Shown here: in pieces, positions 46,749-57,249 of the stretch
Numbering within the stretch: the first letter of the stretch is position 1
Layout of the letters: each line of letters starts with the position of its first letter
Assembly: GCA_014925825.1 (NCBI GenBank)
Contig: JACGCK010000179.1
Location: 1-64,000 of the forward strand
Length of the DNA: 64,000 bases
From: Pholiota molesta
Taxonomy: Eukaryota > Basidiomycota > Agaricomycetes > Agaricales > Strophariaceae
Direction of reading: 5' to 3'
Notes under the pieces: generated by a model
What the model saw: only the letters and a program-made list of their open reading frames with translations
Databases searched by the model: none
What the model was told of the DNA's origin: nothing
Program-made: the position numbers and the translations under genes

Positions 46749-49700
46749 AAGTACTGTAGGGCTGCCCTCTACCGTAGATATATTTCAAAATGCACAAAGT
46801 CCCCCGCGTCGTCCGCACTGCTCCGCATTCTGAGCTGGAACATTGATGGCAACACTGCCCTGAAAATGTCCTGCCCGTCATTCCTCCGTAAAATTACCAA
46901 CTTCGACATCATATTCCTGCAAGAAACCCACCTCTCCACAAATGAACATGAATCCCTCGCACTTCCGAGAGGGTACAATCCACTAAGCATAACACGAAAG
47001 TACACTCAAACCTACCGCCGTCAATTCGGAGGTATCCTCGCTCTTGTCCGGGAAGGACTTGACTTCAGTCTACGGCGTGACCTTTCCAGCCCAGACATCA
47101 TGGTGCTTGAATCTGCTGACCTGATACTGGTAAATGCATACATACTACCTCCTCAGAGTGTCTGGAACATGTTCACAACAGTAGACCCCTTCCAAAAATT
47201 CACAGAAACCCTACTGGCGCTGGCTGAAACCAACAAACCCCTTGCTATCTTGGGAGATATAAATGCGAGAACGTCCTGTCTCACCCCATCGGGTGTAACA
47301 AGGCTCTCTGCGGACGCCGAGCGCCCTGCTTCTCAAAGAGGTAAAGCCTTAGTTGACCTTTGCAAGCACACAAACATGATCATCCTGAATGGCCTCCCCA
47401 TGTTTGGGCCGAACAACTCTGGGTTCACATCCTTCCAAGCAACCGGCAGTGCCGTTGTGGACTATGCTATCATTAGGGCAGAGGATCAGTCCCTTGTGAG
47501 GCGCCTTGAAATTCTCGCACAGGACTGCTCTGTGTCCGATCATGCTGCGCTCGCCCTATTCACGAATATTGCTATCATGCCACAGGATACAAGCCGCTCC
47601 CTTAAGCGGAAGAGGATGGAGCAGCCCCCGCTACCAGATGACACCGACCTAGACAAATTATATATAGAGACACTTGCCTCACGTCCAACTGATGAACAAT
47701 TCATCGCAAATGTGTATGGGGGAGTACATGTTAAATCCACACCAATTGATATCTACATATACAGCATTGAGAATAAAGTATTAAACCAATGCCATGCTGC
47801 TGCAGGCATATATTGGGGGCAAAACAACAGTAATAACCTGGCCCTCCGTGCACATGGGAAACAAACGGCCGACCGGGCTGAACTCTTAGCGCTACACAAC
47901 ATTGTGCGCAGAGTACGTATCACCCGCGCAATTCAGGTGTTCACCACACGCTGCACTTTATATACCGTCCTCCTCACAAATATACGACAGGCTGTTAAAG
48001 CAAAATGGAACATACCGAACGGGGACATCATCTCAGCACTGACAGATCTGATCAAAAAAAGAGTCGCTGCAATCACCCTTACCCAGCTAGATTCCAGACT
48101 GGAGAACAATAGCCTGACTTGTGCAAAGGGTCTCGCTGAGGAGGGTCTGCTACTCCCACTGAAATCTGAAGCAATCTTGAATACTGTAATGGCCCCAGAC
48201 AAGAATGCTGAAAATTGGCCATCTGGGTGCTTAGATACTCCTAAAATAAGCGGATCGGTCCTTAAGCAGGTGGAAAACCCAGGTCCCAGCTCTGACCTAA
48301 CAGATGATGCCAATCTCACAGTGAAAAGGGCCCGGACAGGGATCTATGAGAAACAGAAGGCTCTCAGAATCAAACTAATTGAAAGTGACTCTCCAGCCGC
48401 TCACTGGCGCATAATCAAAAATTTACTTGGCAGCAAAGACACCCCATCGGACTTCTCTCCAGATGACCTCAGGCAGACATTTGAGGCCAGAATGAACCCC
48501 ATTATACCGACACCGCTGTCTTTCGATGCAGAGAAGTTGAAACTCGACAGAATACTTGCAGAAGCCATACCTGACCACACAGTAGACGTGACGCCCGAGC
48601 ATGTCTTCTCACGATCAATAACTTCCGGGGAAGTAAAATCAGCCAAAGTGCACCTCAGAAAAAAATCGACAGTGTCAGCAGCTGGTCTGGATGATATTGA
48701 CTATGATGACCTGCTGGAAATTGACGATGAGATACTGGCTGTCCTGTTCAACCGCTGCCTGTCAGACAATGATGCCCCATCTGTGTGGTTGAAGACAGTT
48801 CTCATCGGCATAATAAAAAGAGGCAAACCAAAAGACAAACCGGACAGCTACCGAGCGATTGGTCTTGAAAGCTGTGCACTAAAACTGCTGACTCTACTAA
48901 TCCACCAACGGCTTGTTGAGTGGTGCGAGTCCAATAATCTGCTGCCTGAATCACAAAATGGTTTCCGGAGAGGATACAGGACAAACAATAATGTCTTTAT
49001 TCTCAACTGTGCAATAGACCGTGCAAAAGCAGAGGGCAAAACATTATACGTGATCTTTGCAGACCTCAGCAATGCCTTTCCATCCACAGAGCAATCAACG
49101 CTGTGGATTAAACTTCAGGAAAGAGGTGCTGGTGGAAAGATGTTTGACTGGCTTCGCATGCTCTACCAGAAAATGTCCTACACTGTGCAACACAATGGTG
49201 AACAGTCTGAAATATTTAGATCCACAATAGGTATCCTCATTGGGGACACCCTATCACCCCTTCTGTGGAATCTATATTTCGCTAACTTCATCCTGCCACC
49301 AGACAAGGACGACATTAAACTTGGTGGGTGCCTACTTGGCAACATGGAACAAGCTGATGACATTATCCTCATATCAACATCTATCCTTGGTCTTCAGAGA
49401 AAGATGGATGTGCTCTGGAGATGGTGCCACAAAAACTTCATGATACTCAATGCAGTGAAATCATACATCATGATATTTGGCCCCTCCCCAAGAAACCTCC
49501 CTAAATTCAGGTTTAACAATGATGAGGTGGAGATTGTCCAGGAGCACACCTATGTTGGGGTTACCTTTAATTCCCAAGCCAGAAATATTTTCAAATCTCA
49601 CTATGAGAAAAAAGTGAGCAAAGCACGACAGATTGGAGGACTCATCTTTGGGATGGAATCAACCATTGGGCTACTCCCACCAGACGAAGGCATAATGCTA

Positions 49701-50696
49701 TACATGGCCTTGGTTGATCCCCATCTCACACACGGAGCAGAGATATGCCTAGATATTACCCAGAGCCACCTTCAACACCTGCAGGAGGTTCAGCTTGCAT
49801 TCATACGGCGCCTACTCGGACTCCCAAATAACTCCACTAAAGTCGTGTTATTTACTGAGACTGGACTAATACCACTCAAGTTTCGGCGTCTGCTGATCGC
49901 ACTTGAATTCCTAAAATATCTTGTTGCGCTACCAGCAGAGCGTCTGGCTCGAAAAGCACTGGAGGACTCCATACAACTGGACGCTAAAGACCATGTGTGC
50001 TGGATTAAAAACCTCCGAAATATCATTGCCGAACTCTGCCCTGAGACAACCATGCCCAACCTATATTCTCTAGATGTTGATGAGGTTGTTACCCTAATGA
50101 CATCAGTCAGAGGAGCAATGCGTGCACAAATACAAAATGAGCTAGACGAGAACACGAAACTGTACCTTCTGCGTAACAGGCTAGAGCCCAAAAAAGATGG
50201 CGAGGGATACATTCAGGTCACCTTCCTACTGAGACACTATCTGAAGGTGGCTAATACAGCACACAGGCAATCATTGACTAGACTAATCCTGTCGTGCCAC
50301 CCTCTTGCACTGGAACGACTTCGGCACACAGAGCATAGACGCCCATACATCCCACGAGATAAAAGATTGTGCAGGTTCTGTAAAGTGCATATTGAATCCC
50401 CTGAACACGCTCTGCTAGAATGCATGGGTAATGAGGATATTGCTGCACTGAGAACCGAGTTTACAAGTAAACTTGATGCTGAACTCCCAGATTGGGAGCT
50501 GATCGAGTCACTGGAACCCGTAAACAGACTACGCACACTAATTGCTAAAAGGGACACCATCGGCCTGCTCGCAAAATTCACACATGAAGTCTTAGCCATA
50601 TATGAGGCAAGTCCAGTGTTTATTCCGTCACTCCCACTTGACTGGGTAATAGCCTGCTATGAAGATGGTACTAGTGGTAACAGGATAGTCTCATAA
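46749..50696 (+). CDS. LINE ORF2: AP-endonuclease and reverse transcriptase
   Basis: The frame is open from 46,749, but its first ATG is 46,866 (1276 residues). The first conserved endonuclease motif, LRILSWNIDGN, lies before that ATG, so translation probably begins upstream at a non-AUG codon or by coupling to ORF1. Numbering from the ATG: endonuclease residues QETHL (E20), GDINAR (D131), VVDYAI and SDH (D225, H226). Reverse transcriptase spans about residues 600-900 with FADLSNAF (D733), GILIGDTLSP, and QADD (829-832) in place of the usual Y/FADD. A C-terminal zinc knuckle is C1169-C1172-H1181-C1186. No stops or frameshifts, which suggests a young copy. It would nick target DNA and copy element RNA in place. 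Confidence 0.9.
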   Translation, partial: KYCRAALYRRYISKCTKSPASSALLRILSWNIDGNTALKMSCPSFLRKITNFDIIFLQETHLSTNEHESLALPRGYNPLSITRKYTQTYRRQFGGILALVREGLDFSLRRDLSSPDIMVLESADLILVNAYILPPQSVWNMFTTVDPFQKFTETLLALAETNKPLAILGDINARTSCLTPSGVTRLSADAERPASQRGKALVDLCKHTNMIILNGLPMFGPNNSGFTSFQATGSAVVDYAIIRAEDQSLVRRLEILAQDCSVSDHAALALFTNIAIMPQDTSRSLKRKRMEQPPLPDDTDLDKLYIETLASRPTDEQFIANVYGGVHVKSTPIDIYIYSIENKVLNQCHAAAGIYWGQNNSNNLALRAHGKQTADRAELLALHNIVRRVRITRAIQVFTTRCTLYTVLLTNIRQAVKAKWNIPNGDIISALTDLIKKRVAAITLTQLDSRLENNSLTCAKGLAEEGLLLPLKSEAILNTVMAPDKNAENWPSGCLDTPKISGSVLKQVENPGPSSDLTDDANLTVKRARTGIYEKQKALRIKLIESDSPAAHWRIIKNLLGSKDTPSDFSPDDLRQTFEARMNPIIPTPLSFDAEKLKLDRILAEAIPDHTVDVTPEHVFSRSITSGEVKSAKVHLRKKSTVSAAGLDDIDYDDLLEIDDEILAVLFNRCLSDNDAPSVWLKTVLIGIIKRGKPKDKPDSYRAIGLESCALKLLTLLIHQRLVEWCESNNLLPESQNGFRRGYRTNNNVFILNCAIDRAKAEGKTLYVIFADLSNAFPSTEQSTLWIKLQERGAGGKMFDWLRMLYQKMSYTVQHNGEQSEIFRSTIGILIGDTLSPLLWNLYFANFILPPDKDDIKLGGCLLGNMEQADDIILISTSILGLQRKMDVLWRWCHKNFMILNAVKSYIMIFGPSPRNLPKFRFNNDEVEIVQEHTYVGVTFNSQARNIFKSHYEKKVSKARQIGGLIFGMESTIGLLPPDEGIMLYMALVDPHLTHGAEICLDITQSHLQHLQEVQLAFIRRLLGLPNNSTKVVLFTETGLIPLKFRRLLIALEFLKYLVALPAERLARKALEDSIQLDAKDHVCWIKNLRNIIAELCPETTMPNLYSLDVDEVVTLMTSVRGAMRAQIQNELDENTKLYLLRNRLEPKKDGEGYIQVTFLLRHYLKVANTAHRQSLTRLILSCHPLALERLRHTEHRRPYIPRDKRLCRFCKVHIESPEHALLECMGNEDIAALRTEFTSKLDAELPDWELIESLEPVNRLRTLIAKRDTIGLLAKFTHEVLAIYEASPVFIPSLPLDWVIACYEDGTSGNRIVS

Positions 50697-50902
50697 TACT
50701 TCGGGAGGAGGGGCCACATTGACGTCCAGGCGAAAGCTGGGGGGACTGCTTGGTGTGGTTGCAATTCTCGAGGTCCGGAAGCGAAGGTACTTAGTTAGCT
50801 CACATGTACTGGGATAACTTTCGGGACACGGCGCTCTGGGACGGGGCAATGCTGTGTATAATACTATCACTATCACTATCACTATCACTAGGCAGGGAGG
50901 TA

Positions 50903-51821
50903 CGGAGCGGGCCGGATTCAGATGTTCGAAATGCAGCCACAAGATGACCTCGTTCTACTTCCTACCTCCGTGTTCAGGCTCCCGATCTGCAATCCACAGC
51001 AGCGCATTCATTGCGTCTGCCTCATACGACTACCGATAGCACCTGCCATTGGCCGTTCCGCAGACAGACACAGAGGAGACATTTCTCTACCCGGTCGCGT
51101 CAACCTTCCCAATGTGTTGCTCTCTGACCACCGTTAGCCCCTTCCTGGTCACCTCCAACTATCTACAGTGTCTGGCTAGCATTACATTGCCCCCACCGGT
51201 GCCGTTCTCGGGCCCTTGATTGCTCGCGGCTCCCATCGGCGCGCACTTCGCGTCCTCCACACTCACCGCGCCTTGTCTGTCAGCATAGACGCGGTACGAA
51301 CACGACTACGCCCACGACTCAGCCTCCCACCACAACCTACCCTCTTCAACGCGGCTCCCAACTACATCGGCGCGTGCCCCCCACCTGCTGGTGCCTCCCT
51401 CCATCAGGCGCGCATTCCGGCTGACGTAGCATCCACCACACGCTCCTCACCACTGTCCGCTCCCTGAACCGTCCCACACGCCAGACCGTGCCAGCACCCG
51501 ACGCCACATCGCGACCCTTTGCCATCCCGCCTGGGCAGGTCCATCCACGATCGTTCCATTCGACCTGTGGGGAAACCTCGTGCGCAGTCGTTTGCAAGCG
51601 TCTGCATTGTGGCTCGGTCTAAGGCCGAATGTCGCGGTGGCCAGTGCGTAATTCGAAGACGAACGAACCTGAAGAGAACGTGAGGAGCTCGATGATACGG
51701 GTGGTGACATTACGGATGGGACGTCAAGGACATCGGAGGCGCATATCCTGGGCTGGTCACGCGCCGCGATATCAAGCCTCGCTGCCCCCGATAGGCGCCT
51801 CGCTGGTATATCTATCCGTAT
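50903..51821 (+). pseudogene. URC1 pseudogene, right arm copy 1
   Basis: Plus-strand mirror of 6.92-7.79 kb. It contains the CTACCCGGTCGCGTCAACCTTCC remnant of exon 2, GACCTGTGGGGAAACCTCGTGC (exon 3 DPWGHLVP) near 51,555, and GCATATCCTGGGCTGGTCACGC plus the PPIG segment of exon 4 near 51,740-51,800. The frame is broken and exons 5-9 are absent. It is followed on the same strand by F-box gene F. Confidence 0.8.
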
Positions 51822-52708
51822 GTGTCCCGTGCATCCATGGTCTCTTCCATCTGAAGTACGTGTGTGAAGTCGTGATGATATCTACCAAAAAACCAGCCGC
51901 AACTTCCGACGAACGCACGACCTTCTTATACATCTGCCCGGGCTGGCCGCTCTCGTCGAAATATACAACTTGTGATTCCATTTTCCGTTGCCGACCAATA
52001 AATGTAAATTGTCATTCGAGAATTATAATACGATGACACGCACCCAGGTCAGGTTTTGGCGTCGACACGCGTTTGCCTCATTGTTAACTCCTAAATATGA
52101 GAAGTGATCGCACTTGTGTAGGCGTTCATGAGACTATTTTACGTGCACAAGTTGCGTTGTGTATTCGGAGCGGTCATTCGTGCGTCACAGGAATTAGCGG
52201 TGTTAGTGGCTACATACATCTGTGCGTCTTTCGTCCATTCATAGATCTCGACACTACGGAAACCCGGAACGGTTCAATAGGTAACAACATCATCTTCCAA
52301 GGAGACCATTCGGGCGAGTGCGAATTTGTTTCTTTAGAATGAATCCATCTACAATGAATTATGAGTATCAGATCAATGAACGCGCATAGTGTAGCGTGTC
52401 GCTCATTAAAAGCCATATCCCTCGACCGTGTAAGTAACGAAGCTAAGGACCACGCGCTCGATGAAGCGATTATGTTTCTATATACTCAAGGCGCCATCTA
52501 CGAGCTAGTAGCTACGCTTCTTTCCATCCCCCGTCCAACTGTCCTAACGAAATGGAAGCCGAGAAATTTTCTGAAGGCCGAGGCCGAGACATCACAAACT
52601 TGTGGGTTTACTGTGGGAAGTTTGCCCACAAGAAACATCTCGATTCTCTCTATTAAGCCACGTCCGTAGTAACTTCGAATATCGTCCAACCCATCTGCTC
52701 CTTCCAGA
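51822..52708. other. Right-arm spacer upstream of F-box gene F
   Basis: Mirror of 6.03-6.92 kb. It includes the CTCGGCCTTCAG-rich segment and the CACTTGTGTAGG string. No gene is supported; it probably holds the gene F promoter. Confidence 0.4.
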
Positions 52709-54599
52709 ATGGCGAGCTTCGCCGATTTGCCACAAGAGCTGTATATCGAGATACTGTCCAACCTCGACCCCGAATCACTCATCCGCTGCGCGATGGTAAG
52801 GCAATGCGTCCCTTCATCCCAATAGAGGCTAAATCTGTTGGACCACAACAGACATCTAAATCTATGCACGACGCCCTCAAAAGCTCGTCTTCGTTAGTGT
52901 ATACTGCTCAGTTGCACTTGGATGGCCTCAAAGATTGCGGAACATCAATCGCCTACCCAGATCTCATTGAGTTGCTTGTACGGCGACGGCAGGCGTGGCA
53001 GTCACCAGAGAGGAGAGAGCCTCTTACTTGCCGTACACTACGTGATTCTGAAGCGTACGAGTTTGTCGGCGGTGCTTTCACTAACACGAGCCAGGGCACA
53101 GACTGCCTCCAATTCATACAGGTCCCAATCTCCAATGGCGGCCAAGGATGTACGGTTCGAAGGCCGTTGATTGGGATCCCAGTTGAGGCGTTGGGCTTGG
53201 ATCCGACACAGGATTTGATAGTCTTTCTAGAGGAAATCGGGATGTGAGCGCCCGTGTATTATCCTTGTGCGATCTCAAGTTTCAATGCCTCCATAGACTA
53301 GGCGACACTCGTACCCTGCATGTCCATATTCGCACCATATCTGCGAACACAAAACATCCGTTCGCGCAGCAAAGCCCCTTGCGATTTACTGTCTTTGCGA
53401 AACTTGAACATTTGTACGGAGCCGCTCCCGTAGAAACTGCCACTCTACAAATCGCACGCAACACCCTTGCGCTTTTTCTGTGTAGCAACACGGAGGTGCC
53501 AATACTAGCGATATGGGACTGGACTACATCGGAACTTATATTGGTAAGTTTGCCTGATTTTATACCGCTTTCAGTCTATTTCATAAATCACGCAGGATAG
53601 TGCTATCTCTTTCGATCCCCCTCTCACATTGGGATACAAATTCGGTCTCCTCGATTCCACCTACTTCTTTATAGCCTGTCCGTGGAACTACGGATCGATT
53701 CGGCTATTCAAACTCGTGCGATCCCACGCGGGCGCGGCCCCAGCAGTGCACCTCGCTACGCTGCACCTCCCCCTCACCTCCCCGAACACTTTCGTCCGCC
53801 GAATCTCCTGCGACGCCGGGCCCATCGCAGCGCACCCGCTCCCGCGCACATCGTTCACGATCAACGACGATGACCGCTTGCACGTGTTCACCGTGGTATA
53901 CGACCACTGTAACGCGAGCCGGCGCGTCAATCCTGTGACCTTGTTCCTGCACCAGCGCGTGCTCGCAAAATATGCGCACCGCGCGCTCACGCTCGAGACG
54001 CCCTTGGATGTACTGTGGGAGGAATGGGGCCCGGCGAACACGATGTTGGTTCAGCCTTTTGCGCACTATGAGCCGAACTTCATAAGGTTCTTATTTACTT
54101 TTGATATATATACGCGATGACTGTCTTCACCTTCTATTCCTTTCGTTCGCAGATACGTCCACGGCCAACGCTGTATTTTCCCGGGAGGTATCATCGGCGA
54201 TGATAATCCTATGCAATGTCCGCCTTCCCGCTACGTGGAGATCCTCGACTTCTCTTCTGCAGCCGTGCTGACTGCTAGGGGCATGCTGCCCGCGCTCCTC
54301 CCGACGCCAAAGGGCAAGCCGGGGACATTGGTGCCGTCCAGTATCGTTCGCAGCGAGGATTTTTCGTTCTTCCTTCACGACGTGGAGACGCACCTTCCGT
54401 GCGTCATCACGACGCTGGCCCTCAAGCAGCCTTACGACGCCTACATGATTCATGCTGACGGCATCGTCGGTGTAAAGGTACGTTCACTCGTTTGATCTGT
54501 TTGTACTTCAGTCATTGATTTTACTCCATGTAGATGAATCGCCACAAGGATTATTTTCTCTTACACATGTATGCCGCCTACCTTAAACGCTCTTCCTGA
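52709..54599 (+). CDS. F-box family protein F (right arm copy of A), 535 aa
   Basis: Six exons: 52709-52795, 52852-53243, 53297-53543, 53596-54086, 54153-54477 and 54534-54599. All exon lengths equal those of gene A and the frame is intact. The F-box MASFADLPQELYIEILSNL is identical to A. Exon 2 differs at about 5 of 131 residues and the tail of exon 5 at 3 of 94. The final exon MNRHKDYFLLHMYAAYLKRSS is shared with A only. A URC1 pseudogene lies ~0.9 kb upstream on the same strand. Predicted SCF adaptor. Confidence 0.85.
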
Positions 54600-56117
54600 G
54601 TACTTTTTTCTACTCTTTTTCAGCTGGTTCTCCATGTCCACAATCCGGTTCTCTCTCTGTCATGTACGTATGTTTGGAATCTGCTATAGATTTTCATTAT
54701 GCGATGATATTTATGTTTAATTCGCCAAACACCCTTCTCTTATCGACTACGCATGTTCCGAGTAGTGCCACTCGATGATAAAATATACCGCGCGAGGCAA
54801 TGAACACGAGATCGACCATGAGGACATGGCAATTTAAATACAGCATCATCGTCATGTTTATTTAATAGGGTTGCAGACTCCGATACACCCCCATTGTTTC
54901 CGTACAATCGATAACGGCGTGATCCTGGTTTGCTCACCCAATCGCAGGGCATATATACGATCACAGATATTGGTAGTAATAAACAGAGCCATCGATGCGA
55001 GTTTCGAGTTTCATTGCCCAGTGGCACAGACTTGATTTCACATTGTTCGACGATTTAGGAGACGCCAGTACGTGCAGTGATCCATCTTACCATGATGCTC
55101 TGTCGATTCAAGGGCAGAACTTAATTTTTATACCGCCATAGTAAATATAAAACACTGGTTCTGCATCTACCACACCTCACTTCACCGACCGCCCTCGCCA
55201 GTATGAATGACTTCCCATTCCAAATCCCCACACTGCTCCACCCCGCCTATCTACCCATCTTTGATGACATTGACGACCATGCCCAGCGCGAAGATCACGT
55301 CGAACTGGGCACACGTCTCTCGGGCTCGTTCGCGACCAATTCGCTGGATCGCGGAAGGATCGATGACGAACTTGAGAGGCATCCCGCCCCACGACGAACA
55401 TCGGCGCCAACGTCAACGACGACAATGACGAGCATACCCCGTCGCGTCGACAAGCACCGCCGAATAGCCTGCATGCGCAAGACAGCCAGGTGCGTACTCC
55501 CGAGTTTTTGCCAGCCATGCCACGAACCCTGCTAATGCCAATTTTCACCGCCTATTCCAGCAGCACCCACGCACGCGGTTGGTACCCCCATCGACGTCGG
55601 ATGGCGGAATGCAATCCGCTCCATTCTTCCCCTCAACACGGCGAGCCGACTGATCGGAATCAGGGGGCTTGGCAGCCGCGTATCCATAGCCCGAATTACT
55701 GTAGCGCTCGCGAGCGGTCCGAGCTAGAAGATCTCGAATGCGCCGGAATTCGCTTCTCAGAGGTCAGCGGGAGGCCAAGGGAGTTCAATTTTCTTGCGAC
55801 AGTATCCGTATTACTTGGATGAGTTCATGGAATAGGCGTGTTATCTGAATTGATTCTATAATTTATTGCATAGTACTGTAAATATTATTGCAGAAACATG
55901 TACTAATTACCGAGATGGTTTACCATTGATGGTTCCATCGTCTGAGGGTAATACACCCTTGATACACCGTTCAGATATTTTCATATCAGCATTAGAATTT
56001 TCTACAATTAGATACTCTGCTCAGTCCAATACACATCCCAAACCTTCGACGAAAAACTACGGACCATCAAAATGATAAATTCATTACCATATCAAAGCCC
56101 GCCACAGCGCCTCCTGA
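54600..56117. other. Right-arm spacer with repeated short coding-like block
   Basis: Mirror of 2.5-4.1 kb. The plus-strand ORF at 55,203-55,535 (IFDDIDDHAQREDHVELG core, 110 residues) is preceded by TATAAAACA at about 55,146. A possible donor follows in GCCAGGTGCGTAC at about 55,488, so a small spliced gene is conceivable, but I could not complete one. The 16-bp inverted motif lies at 54,759-54,774. Confidence 0.35.
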
Positions 56118-56279
56118 TAAAAGAAGATCGATTTCCACAAATTCATCCACAATACACTTTGTCCCGCCATCAGCACCAGCGCAGTGCACGGCGCCGACGA
56201 AGTCGCTGAGAACATGCGTTCTCAGGCAAACACCCAGATAAAGGTAGAATGAAATGACCGGGAAACGACCTCCTTTTGC
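56118..56279. repeat. Foldback element with nested hairpin
   Basis: Outer ends are AAAAGAAGATCGATTTCCAC and GGGAAACGACCTCCTTTTGC. The inner hairpin is CTGAGAACATGCGTTCTCAG. Mirror of 2,362-2,523. Confidence 0.7.
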
Positions 56280-56872
56280 GAGGTTCGTCGGAGGGGGGGA
56301 TGTAGGCATATAAAACGATAATCCCAGCGAGGGCATGGCCCCGGAAAGTGGGTGAGTTCCCGAAACGAAACAGAGAATATCAAGGCACTGCCGAATCACG
56401 ATGGGTTATGATACACCAGCATCCTTCCCGTTCCGCGTCCATACGGGACCCTCTACGACGATCGAAAGGGTACGCAAGTCTAACCCAGAGGCACCCTCGA
56501 TCCCGGAAGCCTCTCACGCGCACGAAGTCCACGGAGACGCACGAGCGCTGCGCTGTCCACTCGAGAGTCGACAGTCGGATCCGCGAATGATGTGATCATC
56601 CAACGAAAGATCTGGGAAGGACAGTCGGATGGGACGCTAGAATGCATGCGGGCTGGATGAATGAATAGCGTACAGGATACCAGATGTCGTGGTCATATCA
56701 CGGATCCTCGATATCGGGTCGGAGCAGTAACAGGAGGAGGCTTAGATCAGGATATACACGACTTAATTCCGTACAACGTACATCGAACGAGTGGCAGATC
56801 ACCGCCAAGAACACAATCCTATCATGCCCAACACCAAAGCAGCCCCCCGCCCCAGGCGCCTTCCAAGGTCCA
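56280..56872. other. Outer end of the right arm
   Basis: Mirror of 1.77-2.36 kb. No gene is supported. The ORF around 56,684 matches 1,641-1,958 only because the DNA is duplicated. Confidence 0.4.
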
Positions 56873-57017
56873 ACAAAAGAAGGTCGATTTCACCTCGTAA
56901 ATAGTTCATCTGGCCACCGGAACCAGTGCAGTGCACGGCTCCGATGAAGTCGCTGAGAACGCACGTTCTCAGTCGACACCCGATGAAAGGTAGATGGTGG
57001 AACCGACCTTCTTTTGT
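56873..57017. repeat. Foldback element, complete copy at the arm edge
   Basis: This is the best-preserved copy. The ends ACAAAAGAAGGTCG and CGACCTTCTTTTGT are perfectly complementary (14 bp), and the inner hairpin is TGAGAACGCACGTTCTCA. Its left-arm partner at 1,690-1,767 is only half present. Confidence 0.8.
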
Positions 57018-57249
57018 GAGAGGCATAGGATGGTGGGTGCAGGTACATGATGCCAACAAGGAAGGGGATGGCAGCGCAAAGAAAAAATAGGAAAAGTTCC
57101 GCGAAATGAGACAGAGAATAACAAGGACACGCACCGAGCAGGCCGCATCGAGGTGCCAACGAAACCCAGCAGCGCGTGAGTGATAATCAAGTGCAGTCCT
57201 AGGGCACAGACGGAAGACGGATGGACAAGAATCAGGCAGGTGGGAGGCG

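Larger units (their letters stand above)
44600..50890 (+). mobile_element. Non-LTR (LINE) retrotransposon, near full length
   Basis: A ~6.3 kb element with a ~300 bp 5' leader, ORF1 (44,909-46,645), ORF2 (endonuclease-RT-zinc knuckle), and a 3' tail of about four ATCACT hexamers at about 50,867-50,889. Domain order APE-RT-CX2CX8HX4C and two ORFs fit a Tad1/I-like fungal LINE; the clade is not certain. It interrupts only the right arm, at the position of 7.79-8.08 kb in the left arm, where ~290 bp is missing. I could not find a clear target-site duplication, so both edges are approximate. Confidence 0.9.
36820..56955. repeat. Right arm of the inverted duplication (with LINE insertion)
   Basis: This is the reverse complement of 1.69-15.79 kb in gene order, interrupted at about 44.60-50.89 kb by a LINE. 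The inner breakpoint is at TTGCATGAAGCAGAAAAT near 36,830. Beyond about 56,955 the right side continues into a complete foldback element while the left arm stops in mid-element. The right arm also has ~230 bp extra in its URC1 remnant (about 41.3-41.5 kb) and lacks ~290 bp at the LINE. Confidence 0.9.
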
